This document shows positions 18,671 through 27,146 of a DNA stretch of 48,443 bases, in pieces (the first letter of the stretch is position 1; each line of letters opens with the position of its first letter). Under the pieces are notes generated by a model. The model saw only the letters and a program-made list of their open reading frames with translations, made no database searches and was not told the DNA's origin. Where the stretch lies: contig JAOTWP010000016.1 in the NCBI GenBank assembly GCA_029862975.1, positions 1 through 48,443 on the forward strand, in the 5' to 3' direction. Position numbers and translations under genes: made by a program. This DNA comes from Acidobacteriota bacterium. GTDB taxonomy: Bacteria > Acidobacteriota > Thermoanaerobaculia > Multivoradales > JAHEKO01.

Positions 18671-19018
18671 TCAGATCAGGAGCGTCGCGAAGAGCGAGTA
18701 GAGCGGCGGCCCATGGCGGGCGGTGGTCGCCGTCGGCGCCCGCTCGCCCGTGCCGGCGTGGCGCTCGGCGCTGCGCTCGCACGCGACCACCGCGGTGAGC
18801 CCGGCGGGCCGCTGGCCCTCGATCGTGATCTCGGGCGGCTGGCTCGTCGCCCCCTCGCAGCAGAGCATCGTCGGGCCGCCGAAGCCGCAATGAGCCGACC
18901 TGGCGCCCGTCTCCATGGCGCAGTTGCCGTCCATGCAGGCGCCGACCGCGGGGGCGAGGGCGAGTACCGCCCACAGCGCGAGGCCGAGGGCGACGGTCGC
19001 TGAGCGCAGCGAGCTCAT
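18671..19018 (-). CDS. Small exported Cys-rich protein leading the copper-efflux operon
   Basis: 115 aa. A signal peptide (about 6-26, ending VGA) is followed directly by C28MDGNC33AM, then H43-C44, T-M-L-C53-C54 and C80: six Cys plus Met and His, a composition suited to soft-metal binding. The C-terminal half holds a strand-like segment (PPEITIEGQRPAGLTAVVAC), a polar linker and a hydrophobic end (PPLYSLFATLLI). It is 73 bp upstream of cusC on the same strand with no terminator, so it is most likely the first gene of the operon. I do not recognise a family. The inferred role is periplasmic copper sequestration or delivery to CusB/C. Confidence 0.65.
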   Translation of the reverse strand: MSSLRSATVALGLALWAVLALAPAVGACMDGNCAMETGARSAHCGFGGPTMLCCEGATSQPPEITIEGQRPAGLTAVVACERSAERHAGTGERAPTATTARHGPPLYSLFATLLI

Positions 19019-19209
19019 GAAGCGAGTATAGAGGAGATGTCAAGAACAAGGGCGCGAGCGTCTTCGGTCGCTCGAGCCCGGTACCGGTCCTGGCTCTCTT
19101 GCGCCGTTGGATCCGGCCGTTCGAACCGGCGCGCTCCGACCGGGATCGGACGGCGGGCGGGGATTCGGTGACAGGATGCCCGTCTCGGTGCTTGCGCGGA
19201 GAATGAGAG

Positions 19210-20115
19210 ATGGTCCCCCTGCCGATCGGCCGTGAAAGCCGCCTCCCGCCCCGGTATCCGCTGCTGCTCATCGCGCTTTCCGCCGTCTGCTTCGCCCTGA
19301 TGGGGGTGGCGACGAAGCTGGCCGCCGGCTACCTGTCGGGCGGCCAGATCTCGTTCGCCCGCTTCGTGGCGATGCTCGCCCCCGTGCTGCTCGTGCCCTC
19401 CCTGCGGCGGCGGGCGACGACCTTCGAGCGCGGCGATCTGCTGCTCTATCGCGGAGTCCTCGGCGGGCTGGCGGCGCTCATCTACTTTCTCGCCATCCAG
19501 CACATCCCGATCGGCCTGGCCACGCTTCTGAACTTCACCTCGCCGGTGTTCAGCGTGATCTTCGCCGCGCTCTTCCTGCGCGAGGGCTTCGATCCGCGGC
19601 TGCTGGCGCCGGTGGCGGTCGTGCTCGCCGGCGTGGCCCTGGCGGCCGGCGCCGACGCTCCGTCCCTGGGCGCCGCGAGCTTCGGGCGCTGGGAGCTGGC
19701 CGCGCTGGGCTCGGCGGTCCTCGCCGGCGCGGCGGTGACGGCCGTCCGCGCGGCGCGCCGGACGGAGAGCTCGTGGTCGATCTACGGCAGCTTCAGCCTC
19801 TTCGGGCTGCTCGCCGCGGCGCCCGTGGCCCTCGTGGATCTTCCCGCCCGTCTGCCCGCCATCGCCTGGCTGTGGCTCGCCCTCGTCGCCGCCAGCGCGA
19901 TCGCCGCGCAGCTGCTGATGACCTTCGCCTATCGTTGGGTGACCAACCTGCAGGCCGGGATCGTCCTCCAGCTCACCGTCGTCCTCAGCCTCGCGGCCGG
20001 GACCCTCGGCCTCGGCGAGCGCCTCACGGCGCTGCAGACCGTGGGCTGTGCCGTCACCCTGGCCGGCGTCATCGGCGTCATCCTCCTCCACGCGCCGCCG
20101 CGCGCGGTGACCTGA
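19210..20115 (+). CDS. EamA/DMT-family transporter
   Basis: 301 aa with about ten membrane segments in two EamA repeats: PLLLIALSAVCFALMGVATK at about 17-36 and, after the mid-loop, GRWELAALGSAVLAGAAVTA. Typical EamA features are the end-of-TM4 motif SPVFSVIFAALFLREGF and, in repeat 2, GLGERLTALQTVGCAVTLAG. Family members export amino acids, purines, S-adenosylmethionine or other small metabolites; the substrate cannot be told. It is divergent from the copper operon, with 191 bp between starts. Confidence 0.88.
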   Translation: MVPLPIGRESRLPPRYPLLLIALSAVCFALMGVATKLAAGYLSGGQISFARFVAMLAPVLLVPSLRRRATTFERGDLLLYRGVLGGLAALIYFLAIQHIPIGLATLLNFTSPVFSVIFAALFLREGFDPRLLAPVAVVLAGVALAAGADAPSLGAASFGRWELAALGSAVLAGAAVTAVRAARRTESSWSIYGSFSLFGLLAAAPVALVDLPARLPAIAWLWLALVAASAIAAQLLMTFAYRWVTNLQAGIVLQLTVVLSLAAGTLGLGERLTALQTVGCAVTLAGVIGVILLHAPPRAVT

Positions 20116-20135
20116 GCCACCTCTCGTCTGGGCCG

Positions 20136-21035
20136 TCAGACGCGGCGGATCGGTCCGGCGCGGTCGAGGCCGAACGAAAGGGCGCAACTGGCTCCGAAGT
20201 CCGGCGCCGGGCCGCTCAGACCGGTGACGACCTGCACCTGCCAGCGCACCTTGCCGAGGCCGCGCGCTCCGACGCCGGCCAGGGCGCGCGAGCTCTCTCC
20301 CGCGACCACGGCCTCGATGCCCTGGAGCCAGCCGAAGAGGAAGACGCGCTCGGCCAGCGGCGGGCTCTCGATGCCGGCGTAGGCGTCAAGCGCGTCCTCG
20401 AGCCGCACCCAGGGCGGGTCGCCGAGGCGATTGAAGCCGAGGCCGCCGAAGGCGCTCAGAGACCAGAGCTCGTACTCACCCGCGACGCCGATGCGAAGGT
20501 CGAGCTCGCCCGTCCCCAGGTTCTTCTCTTCGTCGGCGGTCGGCACCTTCGCCTCGAGCTCGAGGTCGGCTCGATACTCCTTGGCGCCGCCGCCCGCCAG
20601 CGTCCAGTCGAGGCCCAGCCACAGGTCTCCGAGGCCGCTCGTCCACTCCTCCCGCGGCGACGCGATCGGCTCGAACGGATCGAGCTGGTCCGGCTCGGAG
20701 GGGCCGGCACCGCCAGGTGCCCCCGGGCCCGGACCGGCGCCGCCGGTGCCGCCGCGACGGCGGGGGTCGACGGGCACCGGCCCGAGGCCGGCACCCAGCA
20801 CTTCGTTGCTCGACCTGACGCGCAGGAAGGGGACGTCGGCTCGCAGCCGCAGCCGGTCGCCCGTCCGCAGCCGCAGGGTGGTGGCCTGGATGTCGACCTC
20901 GGCCGCAGCGCCGAACGCGTTCGCGACGAACGAGCCGACGAGCGCTACCTCGGGATCGTCGAGCATGCCGCCGCGGGCCGCCGGCATGAGTGCGACGGCG
21001 AGGGAGAGAAGCGCAGCCGGGCGCGCGGCGCGCAC
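20136..21035 (-). CDS. Outer-membrane beta-barrel-like protein
   Basis: 299 aa from GTG 21035, one base after the upstream gene's TGA (21039-21037), with a purine-rich GGAGGGGG just before. A signal peptide, about 1-20, reads RAARPAALLSLAVALMPAARG. The rest is alternating beta-strands: GDRLRLRADVPFLRVRSS, then LGDLWLGLDWTLAGGG, then GTGELDLRIGVAGEYELW. It ends in an aromatic/hydrophobic strand. The LGDLWLGLDW / KVPTADEEKNLGTGELD pattern resembles the MetA-pathway-of-phenol-degradation/transporter group of barrels. A Gly/Pro-rich insertion (about 100-125) is unusual. It is tightly coupled to the 149-aa gene, suggesting joint function at the outer membrane. Confidence 0.6.
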   Translation of the reverse strand: MRAARPAALLSLAVALMPAARGGMLDDPEVALVGSFVANAFGAAAEVDIQATTLRLRTGDRLRLRADVPFLRVRSSNEVLGAGLGPVPVDPRRRGGTGGAGPGPGAPGGAGPSEPDQLDPFEPIASPREEWTSGLGDLWLGLDWTLAGGGAKEYRADLELEAKVPTADEEKNLGTGELDLRIGVAGEYELWSLSAFGGLGFNRLGDPPWVRLEDALDAYAGIESPPLAERVFLFGWLQGIEAVVAGESSRALAGVGARGLGKVRWQVQVVTGLSGPAPDFGASCALSFGLDRAGPIRRV

Positions 21036-21036
21036 G

Positions 21037-21486
21037 TCAGCCCCCTCCGCCGCGCCCGCTGCCGCCCGCTCCCTTCTGGCGGCCGGGGCCCCTGCCTTCA
21101 CCGAGTCGGGCCCGGTCGCGTGTGCGCAGGAGGTTGCCAGATCTGTCGCGCAGCCTGAGCCTCTCTCTCGTCGTCTGGTTGCGGATCGCGCGCACGTCGC
21201 AGTACTCGTCACCGGGCTTCATCTGGCGCATGAGACGCGCCCTGACCCGCTCGCCGACCTGAGGGCAAGGCTTGCACGGCCCGGCGCCGAGCCTGAGGCG
21301 CAGCTCCTGGCCCTCGCGGGTGCGGATGCGCAGCTCGTTGAGCTCCGCCTGATTCCGCGTTTGGGTCTCCTGCTGAAGCTGGACCTGAATGACCTCGCCT
21401 TCTACGTAGTAGCGCTTGGCCGGGGCGGGCGACGCCACCAGCGCCGCCGCGAGGCCCAGCGCGAAAAGGACTGCCGGCTTCCTCAT
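21037..21486 (-). CDS. Small exported protein with CxxC motif and basic Gly-rich tail
   Basis: 149 aa from ATG 21486, with AAAGGAG upstream. A signal peptide (MRKPAVLFALGLAAALVASPAPA-type, about 1-23) is followed by a small beta-domain (YYVEGEVIQVQLQQ, LRIRTREGQELRLRLG). Then CKPC (about 71-74) and another Cys in DEYCDVRAIR. The tail is strongly basic (RERLRLRDRSGNLLRTRDRARL) and ends Gly-rich. I do not recognise a family; the fold may be OB/SH3-like. The next gene starts one base after its stop, so the two form an operon. Confidence 0.6.
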   Translation of the reverse strand: MRKPAVLFALGLAAALVASPAPAKRYYVEGEVIQVQLQQETQTRNQAELNELRIRTREGQELRLRLGAGPCKPCPQVGERVRARLMRQMKPGDEYCDVRAIRNQTTRERLRLRDRSGNLLRTRDRARLGEGRGPGRQKGAGGSGRGGGG

Positions 21487-21669
21487 CTTTCGTCTCCTTT
21501 GCTCGTTTTGCCGTCCTGCATTCTTCGTCGCCGTGTCGGGTGCTCGCCCGGGTGCATTCCGGACGGTTCCTCGACCGCGCGCTGGGAAAGGGGGCGGGGC
21601 CGAAGCCCCGCCCTGACACGGAGGCGGGGGAGATGCCGAAGCTCTGCCACCCACCATGAAGAGCCGTTG

Positions 21670-24600
21670 CTACGGCTCAGGAGCCTCCTCGGGCCAGAAG
21701 ATGACCCGCCGGAACCAGAGGTCGTTGAGGGTCGACTCCTCGGGCTCCCAGGGGTACCAGCGGGTGATCTCCTCACCCTCTTCTTCGAAGGGCGGGACCA
21801 TCTGATGGTAGATGGCGTAGACCTTCGAGCCGTCGGACGTCGCGCGGAGCTGGCACTCGCCCTGCTCCTCCTCGTCGCCCTTGGCCAGGAAGTCGTAGCG
21901 CCACACCGTCTCGCCGTAGCCCTGGTTGCTGTTGGCGCCGCCGATGACCCACGGGATCTTGAGATAGTGATCGCCGTAGTCCACGGAGCGGGTGTACCAG
22001 ATGTCGGTGGGCGGCGCCTCGGGGGTCACCGTGGTGCCGCCGGTGGACTTCAGGTTGTCCCCGCCGCCCCAGGCGACGAAGAAGACGTTGTCGACGTACT
22101 CGTCCTCGATGAAGCGCAGCACCGGCATCGTGCCGTCGCGCCCGTCGAGCGGGTAGACGGGCGGGGTGGCCCCGATCCGTGGATCCGACGAGGTCTCCTT
22201 GTTGTTGTCGAACTCGGAGACCTTGCGCGCGGGCTCGAAATCACCCGGTCCGATCGGCGTGCCGGTGATGACGCACTCCAGGTCGTCCGGAGAGCACCAG
22301 TCGACGCACTCGGGGTCGAAGCCAGAGTAGACCGGCGGCGTGTTGCCCGTGCCGTCGTCGTCCGGTGCCGTCGGGTCGGACCGCCACTCGCGACAGTAGT
22401 TGACTCCCGCGCCGTCGAGTACGGCCGGAGTCGTCGTCCACGTCTGCCCGCCGTCGAACGACCGCCGGACGTAGAAGTTGTAGCGGTCCCGGCCGTTGCG
22501 CGCCGCCGCCCAGTTGGGGGACCAGGCGTAGGCGGTGGCCAGGAAGTCGCCGCGGACGAAGCCCCGGTGGCTGCGGGCGTTGGAGTACATCCCCGGGCAG
22601 CTCGCCAGGTCGCAGACCGACGTGTCGGCCACTCCGTACGACTCGTCGCCCAGGTTGTAGTCGTTCTGCGTCCACAGCAGCACCTTGTCGGTGCCATAGA
22701 CGTCGTCCGTCGGGTCGTCGGGCGTGTCGTCCTCGGGCCCGGCATCGACCGCGAGATCGATGTCGGCCGACGTCAGGTTGACGTGGTCGCGCCGCGGATA
22801 GGGATCGTTGAACACGCCACCGCAGAGCCGGTCGCCGGAGGCCTCGCCCCAGACGTTGCACATGTAGCCGGTTGCCGAGGGTTTGTCCCCGGCTCCGTTG
22901 GGGCATGCAGGCAGGGTGAACGTCTCGTCGAGGTAGGTCGTGCACTCGAAGTTCTCGAACCGGTACGGGCTCCCCGAGCCGCTCTTGACCAGCCTGCGGA
23001 TGAAGACGTCCGCCGGCCGTCCCTGTCCCTCTTGGCCCTGCTTGTAGATGATCGCACCGAGGGTGTTGGAAGCCCCCATCTTGCTCGGCGACTGCATGAT
23101 GAAGCGCACCCGCCGCGCGATCTCGGTGCGGTACTGCAGCAGGCCGAGAGTCGGATCGGGCATCCACTCGCAGGTGGCCGGGTCGTCAGGGTCCGTGCAA
23201 TCCTGGCGGTCGAAGTAGAGCGGCACCGGCTCGCCCAGCGTGCAGGTGCAGGTCGGGTTGGTGCCGTCGTAGTCCTCGCCGCACCATTGCGGGTAGAGGC
23301 CGCCGCACAGCGCCGGCAGGTTGACGATGTGGCCGGCGGAGACCAGGTCGGGCTGGGCGAAGTCGAACGAGTGATAGATCACGTTCTTGCCGAGGTCCTG
23401 CTTGATCGGCTTGTCCTGGCCCGGATCCTCCGGTTTCCCGAGGATGATGTCGTCGACGGGGTTGGAGCTCTCGTCCGTGGTCTCGTGCTCCGAGGCCGCC
23501 AGCGAGTGGCCCATGCCCTTCGACTCCTCGTAGCCCAGGAGCACCCAGGCGCTCCGGGTCCCGTCGGGCCTGGTGTAGGGCTGCATCTGCATGTTCGGCC
23601 GCGAAGCCGAGATGTCGCCGTCGAGCAGCCGCCCGTCGGACGTCGTGCAGACGAGCTTCGAGGCGCCCGCCACGTTGGTGAAAGCGTACCAGCGCTCGTG
23701 GACTGCGGTGCCGGGCAGACCTTCCATGTAGGAGTTGGTCCCCGAGGTGTCGCACAGATCGAGCGTCCCGCCGCGGTCGACGTAGTACTGATAGTCGGGT
23801 ACGCCGTCCTGGTCGTTGTCGATCGTCTTGGCCAGGTAGGCGTAGCGCTTCGTGCCGGTCATGTTGCCGTAGAGACCCTTGAGGTCTTCGCAGTCCGGAT
23901 CGCCCTGGTGGTCGTCCGGATCACAGCAGGTGGCCGGATCGGCGTCCGGATGGCCGCAGAACTCGCTGGCGATCTCCTCGGGATCGATCGGCACGAAGGT
24001 GCCGTCTTCGACGACGGGGAAGCACACCGGCTCCGTGCCGCCCGGCGGCGTGACGCACTGCTCGCTCTGGACGACCTTCAGGGTGTCGGTGTTGACCATG
24101 TCGTTGTCCGACACGCGGACCGGCAGCGCGAAGGGCACGAGCGCCTTCGGCCTGCCGAGGCCGGGCTTCTCGTCCGGGCCGCCGCTCTCCGGCGGGCCGC
24201 CGGGAACGAAGTTCTCGTCGACCAGCGCGAAGTCGTCGTAGGAGATGAAGGTGTACCAGATGTCCGACTTGTGGTTGGAGATGGCGCCGCTCCAGCCCTG
24301 GCCGGGGCCCTTGCCCTTGCCGGGCCGCAGACCGTCGGGATCCTCCTGCCAGGCGATCGCGAAGCCGGCGCCGCGGGCCGAGCCCGCCGCGGGGATGTAG
24401 GCGTCGCGCCGCCCGGACGTGATGCGCTCCGGCTTGTACCAGACGATGTCGCCGAGATCGACTCCGCGGACCTCGCAGGTGCCGGTGCCTGGCCCCGTGC
24501 AGCACTCGTAGGGCACTCCGACGCCGGTGCAATCGATGTTGTCGTCGACGGTCAGAGAGCCGAACGTGCCGGCGTCGAGCTCGCGCTGCGAGACGATCAC

Positions 24601-26457
24601 CCCGCGAGCCGCCCACAGGCAGCTGTAGGGGATCTCGCCGATTCCCAGCTCGGCCACGTCGTCCACCTCGTCGTAGTCCACCGACTGCTGATGGCCGCGC
24701 ACCCCCCAGATGTCCGTGACGTAGTACTCGTCGTCGTAGGGGTAGTCCGGCTCGCAGACCAGGGTGCCCTGCTCTTCGTTGCCGCGGCAGACCGACTCCG
24801 GCGTGCCGTCGCCGTCGAGGTCGACGCAGTCGTCGGGGTACACCTCGCAGTTGTCGATCGCGTAGCGCGGGTTGCCGCTCTTGCAGAACTTACTCTCCCA
24901 GACGTTCAGGATGTAGTTGTCGTTGACCTTGAGGTAGGGCGACCCGGCCGTGCCTGGGAAGGGCTCGCCGGTCTCGAGATCGAATGACGAGAGGTCCGCC
25001 ATCCGCGAGACGTTCATCCGCTTCCAGGTGGTGCCGTCGTCGCGGGAGACCGCGGTGAAGATGTCGGTGGAGAAGCGGTGCGGCCAGAACTCGGTCGTCA
25101 CCTGGTCGTCGTAGATGTCGATCACCTCGCGATAGGTGGTGACGATCGGCTTGGCCACCTCGCGGCACTCGATGAGGGTGATCACGCAGGCCAGGGGATC
25201 CTCGTAGTCGCGAGGGTCGCACTCCGCGGCCGCCGGATCGCCGCCGAGGCGCCACTCCTCGTAGGGAACCCCGAGCGTGTCCTCGTCCGGGTCGTAGATG
25301 CCGTCGCCGTTGACGTCGACGCACAGCGACGGGTCGCCGTTCGACCGCAGGCCCGGGAAGTAGACCGGCATCACCTCGAGCTTCTGCTTGTTCTCGCCGA
25401 AATCCTCGGTCTTGGAGATGTTCTTGCGAAAGATACCGCTGGCGTTCAGGCCCGCTTCCAGGTTCCCCTGGGCGTCGGCCTCGGAGACGACGGCGAGCTC
25501 CGAGCCTCCGACCCCGTCGCAGGTGGCGACCGTCTGAGTCAACAGCTCGTCCACCAGGAGAGCGTCGCCCCAGTCGACGGTCGGGCCCGCGACGCTCTCG
25601 AAGCAGGCCACGACCTCGGGCAGGAGCACGATCTTGCCGTCGTGCTGCTCGGCGCCCGAGTCCTCGTCCAGGGTCTGGAGGGTTCGCGCCACGCCGAGAA
25701 CCCGCGGGTCGCTCGTATCGGCGCCGCTCCACAGGTCGATCGGCGACACCTTCTTGGCGCCGAGAGCGTCTCCCAGGGGCACGGAGCCGAGGGCGAAGTC
25801 GAGGGTCTCGCCCGGGAAGTAGTAGAAGCTGCCGCCGGTCTCCTCCGTCTCGGCGCCCGTGACGCCTTCCTGGGTCGGGCCGCGATAGCTGAGCCCCTGC
25901 ACCGGCGAGTCGATGAACTGGCCGCGCTGCGGGTGGGCCAGCAGGTAATCCAGGTACCAGAACGTGCTGTCCGAAGGGTTCTCCGGTACGAGCTCGTAGG
26001 GACCCTTGACCCAGACGTCGAGCTCCGCGTCGTCCTCCAGTCTCACGGCGTCCGCGTGCACCGCGAGGATCCGCAGGCGCTCGTCCGCCGATGTGGAACC
26101 CCAGGAGAAGCCGAGGTCGTCCTGCAGGTCGAGCACGACGTCGCACAGGACCGCGGAACCGCCGTTCTCAAGGCAGTCGTGCTTGAATGGGAACGCGCCC
26201 GGCTTGGGCTTGCCGTTCTTGACCGGCAGGTCCCCGATGTCGGTGCCGACGAAGGCCTGGACGTCGACGAGCTCGTAGCCGGGATCGGCAACGAGCTTGA
26301 AGTGGAATTTCTTGGGCGAGTTCCAGAAGCTGCTGAAACCCACCTGCCCGGCCTCGTCGGACCAGAGCGGCAGCTCGTAGAGTCCCGGGCCCTGGGCGAG
26401 CGCGCCGCCGGCCAACAGCGCCATGAGCGCAGCGAATACACAACCTCCGTGTTTCAT
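21670..26457 (-). CDS. Giant secreted Asp-box (BNR-like) beta-propeller protein
   Basis: 1595 aa with a signal peptide (about 5-21, ALAQ end). Two sialidase-type Asp-boxes (S-x-D-x-G-x-x-W) are clear: SRDDGTTW near 470-477 and RSFDGGQTW near 1332-1340. They suggest propeller blades far apart in the chain. Acidic Ca2+-loop-like stretches occur near 381 (DVNGDGIYDPDED), 545 (DLDGDGTPES) and 880 (DNDQDGVPDY). It is Cys-rich for a secreted protein (pairs such as YECCTG, DPATCCDPDD). It lacks the FESGDTSxWS tag and ends WPEEAPEP. It resembles very large 'choice-of-anchor' surface proteins, but I cannot confirm the family. It lies 159 bp after the sigma-54-controlled 132-aa gene and may be co-regulated. 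Confidence 0.65.
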   Translation of the reverse strand: MKHGGCVFAALMALLAGGALAQGPGLYELPLWSDEAGQVGFSSFWNSPKKFHFKLVADPGYELVDVQAFVGTDIGDLPVKNGKPKPGAFPFKHDCLENGGSAVLCDVVLDLQDDLGFSWGSTSADERLRILAVHADAVRLEDDAELDVWVKGPYELVPENPSDSTFWYLDYLLAHPQRGQFIDSPVQGLSYRGPTQEGVTGAETEETGGSFYYFPGETLDFALGSVPLGDALGAKKVSPIDLWSGADTSDPRVLGVARTLQTLDEDSGAEQHDGKIVLLPEVVACFESVAGPTVDWGDALLVDELLTQTVATCDGVGGSELAVVSEADAQGNLEAGLNASGIFRKNISKTEDFGENKQKLEVMPVYFPGLRSNGDPSLCVDVNGDGIYDPDEDTLGVPYEEWRLGGDPAAAECDPRDYEDPLACVITLIECREVAKPIVTTYREVIDIYDDQVTTEFWPHRFSTDIFTAVSRDDGTTWKRMNVSRMADLSSFDLETGEPFPGTAGSPYLKVNDNYILNVWESKFCKSGNPRYAIDNCEVYPDDCVDLDGDGTPESVCRGNEEQGTLVCEPDYPYDDEYYVTDIWGVRGHQQSVDYDEVDDVAELGIGEIPYSCLWAARGVIVSQRELDAGTFGSLTVDDNIDCTGVGVPYECCTGPGTGTCEVRGVDLGDIVWYKPERITSGRRDAYIPAAGSARGAGFAIAWQEDPDGLRPGKGKGPGQGWSGAISNHKSDIWYTFISYDDFALVDENFVPGGPPESGGPDEKPGLGRPKALVPFALPVRVSDNDMVNTDTLKVVQSEQCVTPPGGTEPVCFPVVEDGTFVPIDPEEIASEFCGHPDADPATCCDPDDHQGDPDCEDLKGLYGNMTGTKRYAYLAKTIDNDQDGVPDYQYYVDRGGTLDLCDTSGTNSYMEGLPGTAVHERWYAFTNVAGASKLVCTTSDGRLLDGDISASRPNMQMQPYTRPDGTRSAWVLLGYEESKGMGHSLAASEHETTDESSNPVDDIILGKPEDPGQDKPIKQDLGKNVIYHSFDFAQPDLVSAGHIVNLPALCGGLYPQWCGEDYDGTNPTCTCTLGEPVPLYFDRQDCTDPDDPATCEWMPDPTLGLLQYRTEIARRVRFIMQSPSKMGASNTLGAIIYKQGQEGQGRPADVFIRRLVKSGSGSPYRFENFECTTYLDETFTLPACPNGAGDKPSATGYMCNVWGEASGDRLCGGVFNDPYPRRDHVNLTSADIDLAVDAGPEDDTPDDPTDDVYGTDKVLLWTQNDYNLGDESYGVADTSVCDLASCPGMYSNARSHRGFVRGDFLATAYAWSPNWAAARNGRDRYNFYVRRSFDGGQTWTTTPAVLDGAGVNYCREWRSDPTAPDDDGTGNTPPVYSGFDPECVDWCSPDDLECVITGTPIGPGDFEPARKVSEFDNNKETSSDPRIGATPPVYPLDGRDGTMPVLRFIEDEYVDNVFFVAWGGGDNLKSTGGTTVTPEAPPTDIWYTRSVDYGDHYLKIPWVIGGANSNQGYGETVWRYDFLAKGDEEEQGECQLRATSDGSKVYAIYHQMVPPFEEEGEEITRWYPWEPEESTLNDLWFRRVIFWPEEAPEP

Positions 26458-26547
26458 GTCCTATCCCTCTCTCTTGGTGGCTCGGATCGCTCCCAAGCCG
26501 CGGTCCATCCGGGCGGACCCCGATTGCCGAGACGCGAACTCCCTCTC

Positions 26548-26567
26548 GGCGGACGGCTGGGTCCGCC
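26548..26567 (-). terminator. Stem-loop between the 132-aa gene and the giant protein gene
   Basis: A perfect dyad, GGCGGAC-N6-GTCCGCC, lies about 50 bp after the 132-aa gene's stop and 90 bp before the start of the 1595-aa gene. It could end, or partly attenuate, the sigma-54 transcript. No T-tract follows on the minus strand. Confidence 0.35.
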
Positions 26568-26616
26568 AACCTCCGTGTCTGCGACGGCCCCCGCTGGGAG
26601 GGCGGGTCGGGGTGAG

Positions 26617-27015
26617 TCAGACGGAGGGTGGTCCGCGCGGCGGCGGCAGCCGGTGGAACAGCTGCTCTCGGGTCGGCGGCTCGGTGGGCCGCGCGAGGGG
26701 GGTGACGCTCAGCGCGAGCAGCCATGCCGGCGCCTCGGGAGCCAGCGACGGCTGCTTGTTCAGGCGGGCCGTCGGGTGTTCGGGCAGGAGCTTGCCCTGG
26801 TGCCGGTCGAAGTGCGCGCACGGGGCGCCGCAGTCCGAGCCGGCGAGGACGGGAGTGCTGGTGACGACCGCGGAAAGACCGGCCGAGGAGGAGTGGAGAT
26901 CCGTCGAGCTGCCGAAGAGCACCAGCGCGGCCAGCACGCCGACGAGTCCTCGCAAGCGGGATGCTCTGTTGGCGGGTGCCGTCATCGAAGCGCTCGAGGT
27001 CTTCCCCGTGATCAT
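26617..27015 (-). CDS. Small exported CxxxC protein under sigma-54 control
   Basis: 132 aa from ATG 27015. AAGGAA (27027-27022) precedes it, and the -24/-12 promoter would start transcription near 27031, ruling out the longer reading frame from 27045. A hydrophobic segment, about 22-36 (RGLVGVLAALVLFGS), serves as signal peptide or anchor. Then come C62GAPC66AHFDRH, a Cys/His cluster that could bind metal or cycle as a disulfide. The C-terminus is Pro-rich and basic (REQLFHRLPPPRGPPSV). No known family. It is divergent from the activator gene, whose enhancer sites lie between them. Confidence 0.6.
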   Translation of the reverse strand: MITGKTSSASMTAPANRASRLRGLVGVLAALVLFGSSTDLHSSSAGLSAVVTSTPVLAGSDCGAPCAHFDRHQGKLLPEHPTARLNKQPSLAPEAPAWLLALSVTPLARPTEPPTREQLFHRLPPPRGPPSV

Positions 27016-27040
27016 GGGCTCTTCCTTGACGTGGCAGAAC

Positions 27041-27055
27041 AGCAAGAGTCGTGCC
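27041..27055 (-). promoter_or_regulatory. Sigma-54 (-24/-12) promoter
   Basis: On the minus strand the sequence is GGCACGACTCTTGCT. Against the consensus TGGCACG-N4-TTGCW it matches every position except the leading T (here C). GG and GC have the required 10-bp spacing. The -12 GC is at 27043-27042, which puts the start site near 27031 and a leader of about 15 nt before ATG 27015. Confidence 0.8.
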
Positions 27056-27098
27056 GCCCTCGGCGCGAGGCTCGATCGCGCTTTCGATGCGCCCGTCC

Positions 27099-27112
27099 TG
27101 CCATCCGTGGCA
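27099..27112. promoter_or_regulatory. Upstream activator site 1 (TGCCA-N4-TGGCA)
   Basis: A perfect 5-4-5 dyad centred at 27105.5, about 51 bp upstream of the -24 GG. It shares the pattern TGCCR-N4-YGGCA with the second site. It is a candidate binding site for the Fis-type HTH of the divergent activator. Confidence 0.6.
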
Positions 27113-27128
27113 TACTCGATCGAGGGCG

Positions 27129-27146
27129 TCTGCCGGATTCGGCAGA
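27129..27146. promoter_or_regulatory. Upstream activator site 2 (TCTGCCG-N4-CGGCAGA)
   Basis: A perfect 7-4-7 dyad centred at 27137.5, exactly 32 bp (about three helical turns) from site 1. It lies 22 bp before the activator's own ATG, so it could also mediate autoregulation. Confidence 0.6.

Noticed and set aside
19025-19043. TTGACA and TATACT on the minus strand before the Cys-rich gene
   Set aside because: Only 7 bp separate them, far too short for one sigma-70 promoter; either hexamer alone may still be used.
19090-19115. TGGCTCTCTTGC as a second sigma-54 promoter
   Set aside because: GG and GC are 7 bp apart instead of 10, and the -24 block does not match.
20431-24987. 1518-aa plus-strand open frame
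   Set aside because: Runs antisense across the barrel-like gene, the CxxC gene and much of the giant protein; no domains.
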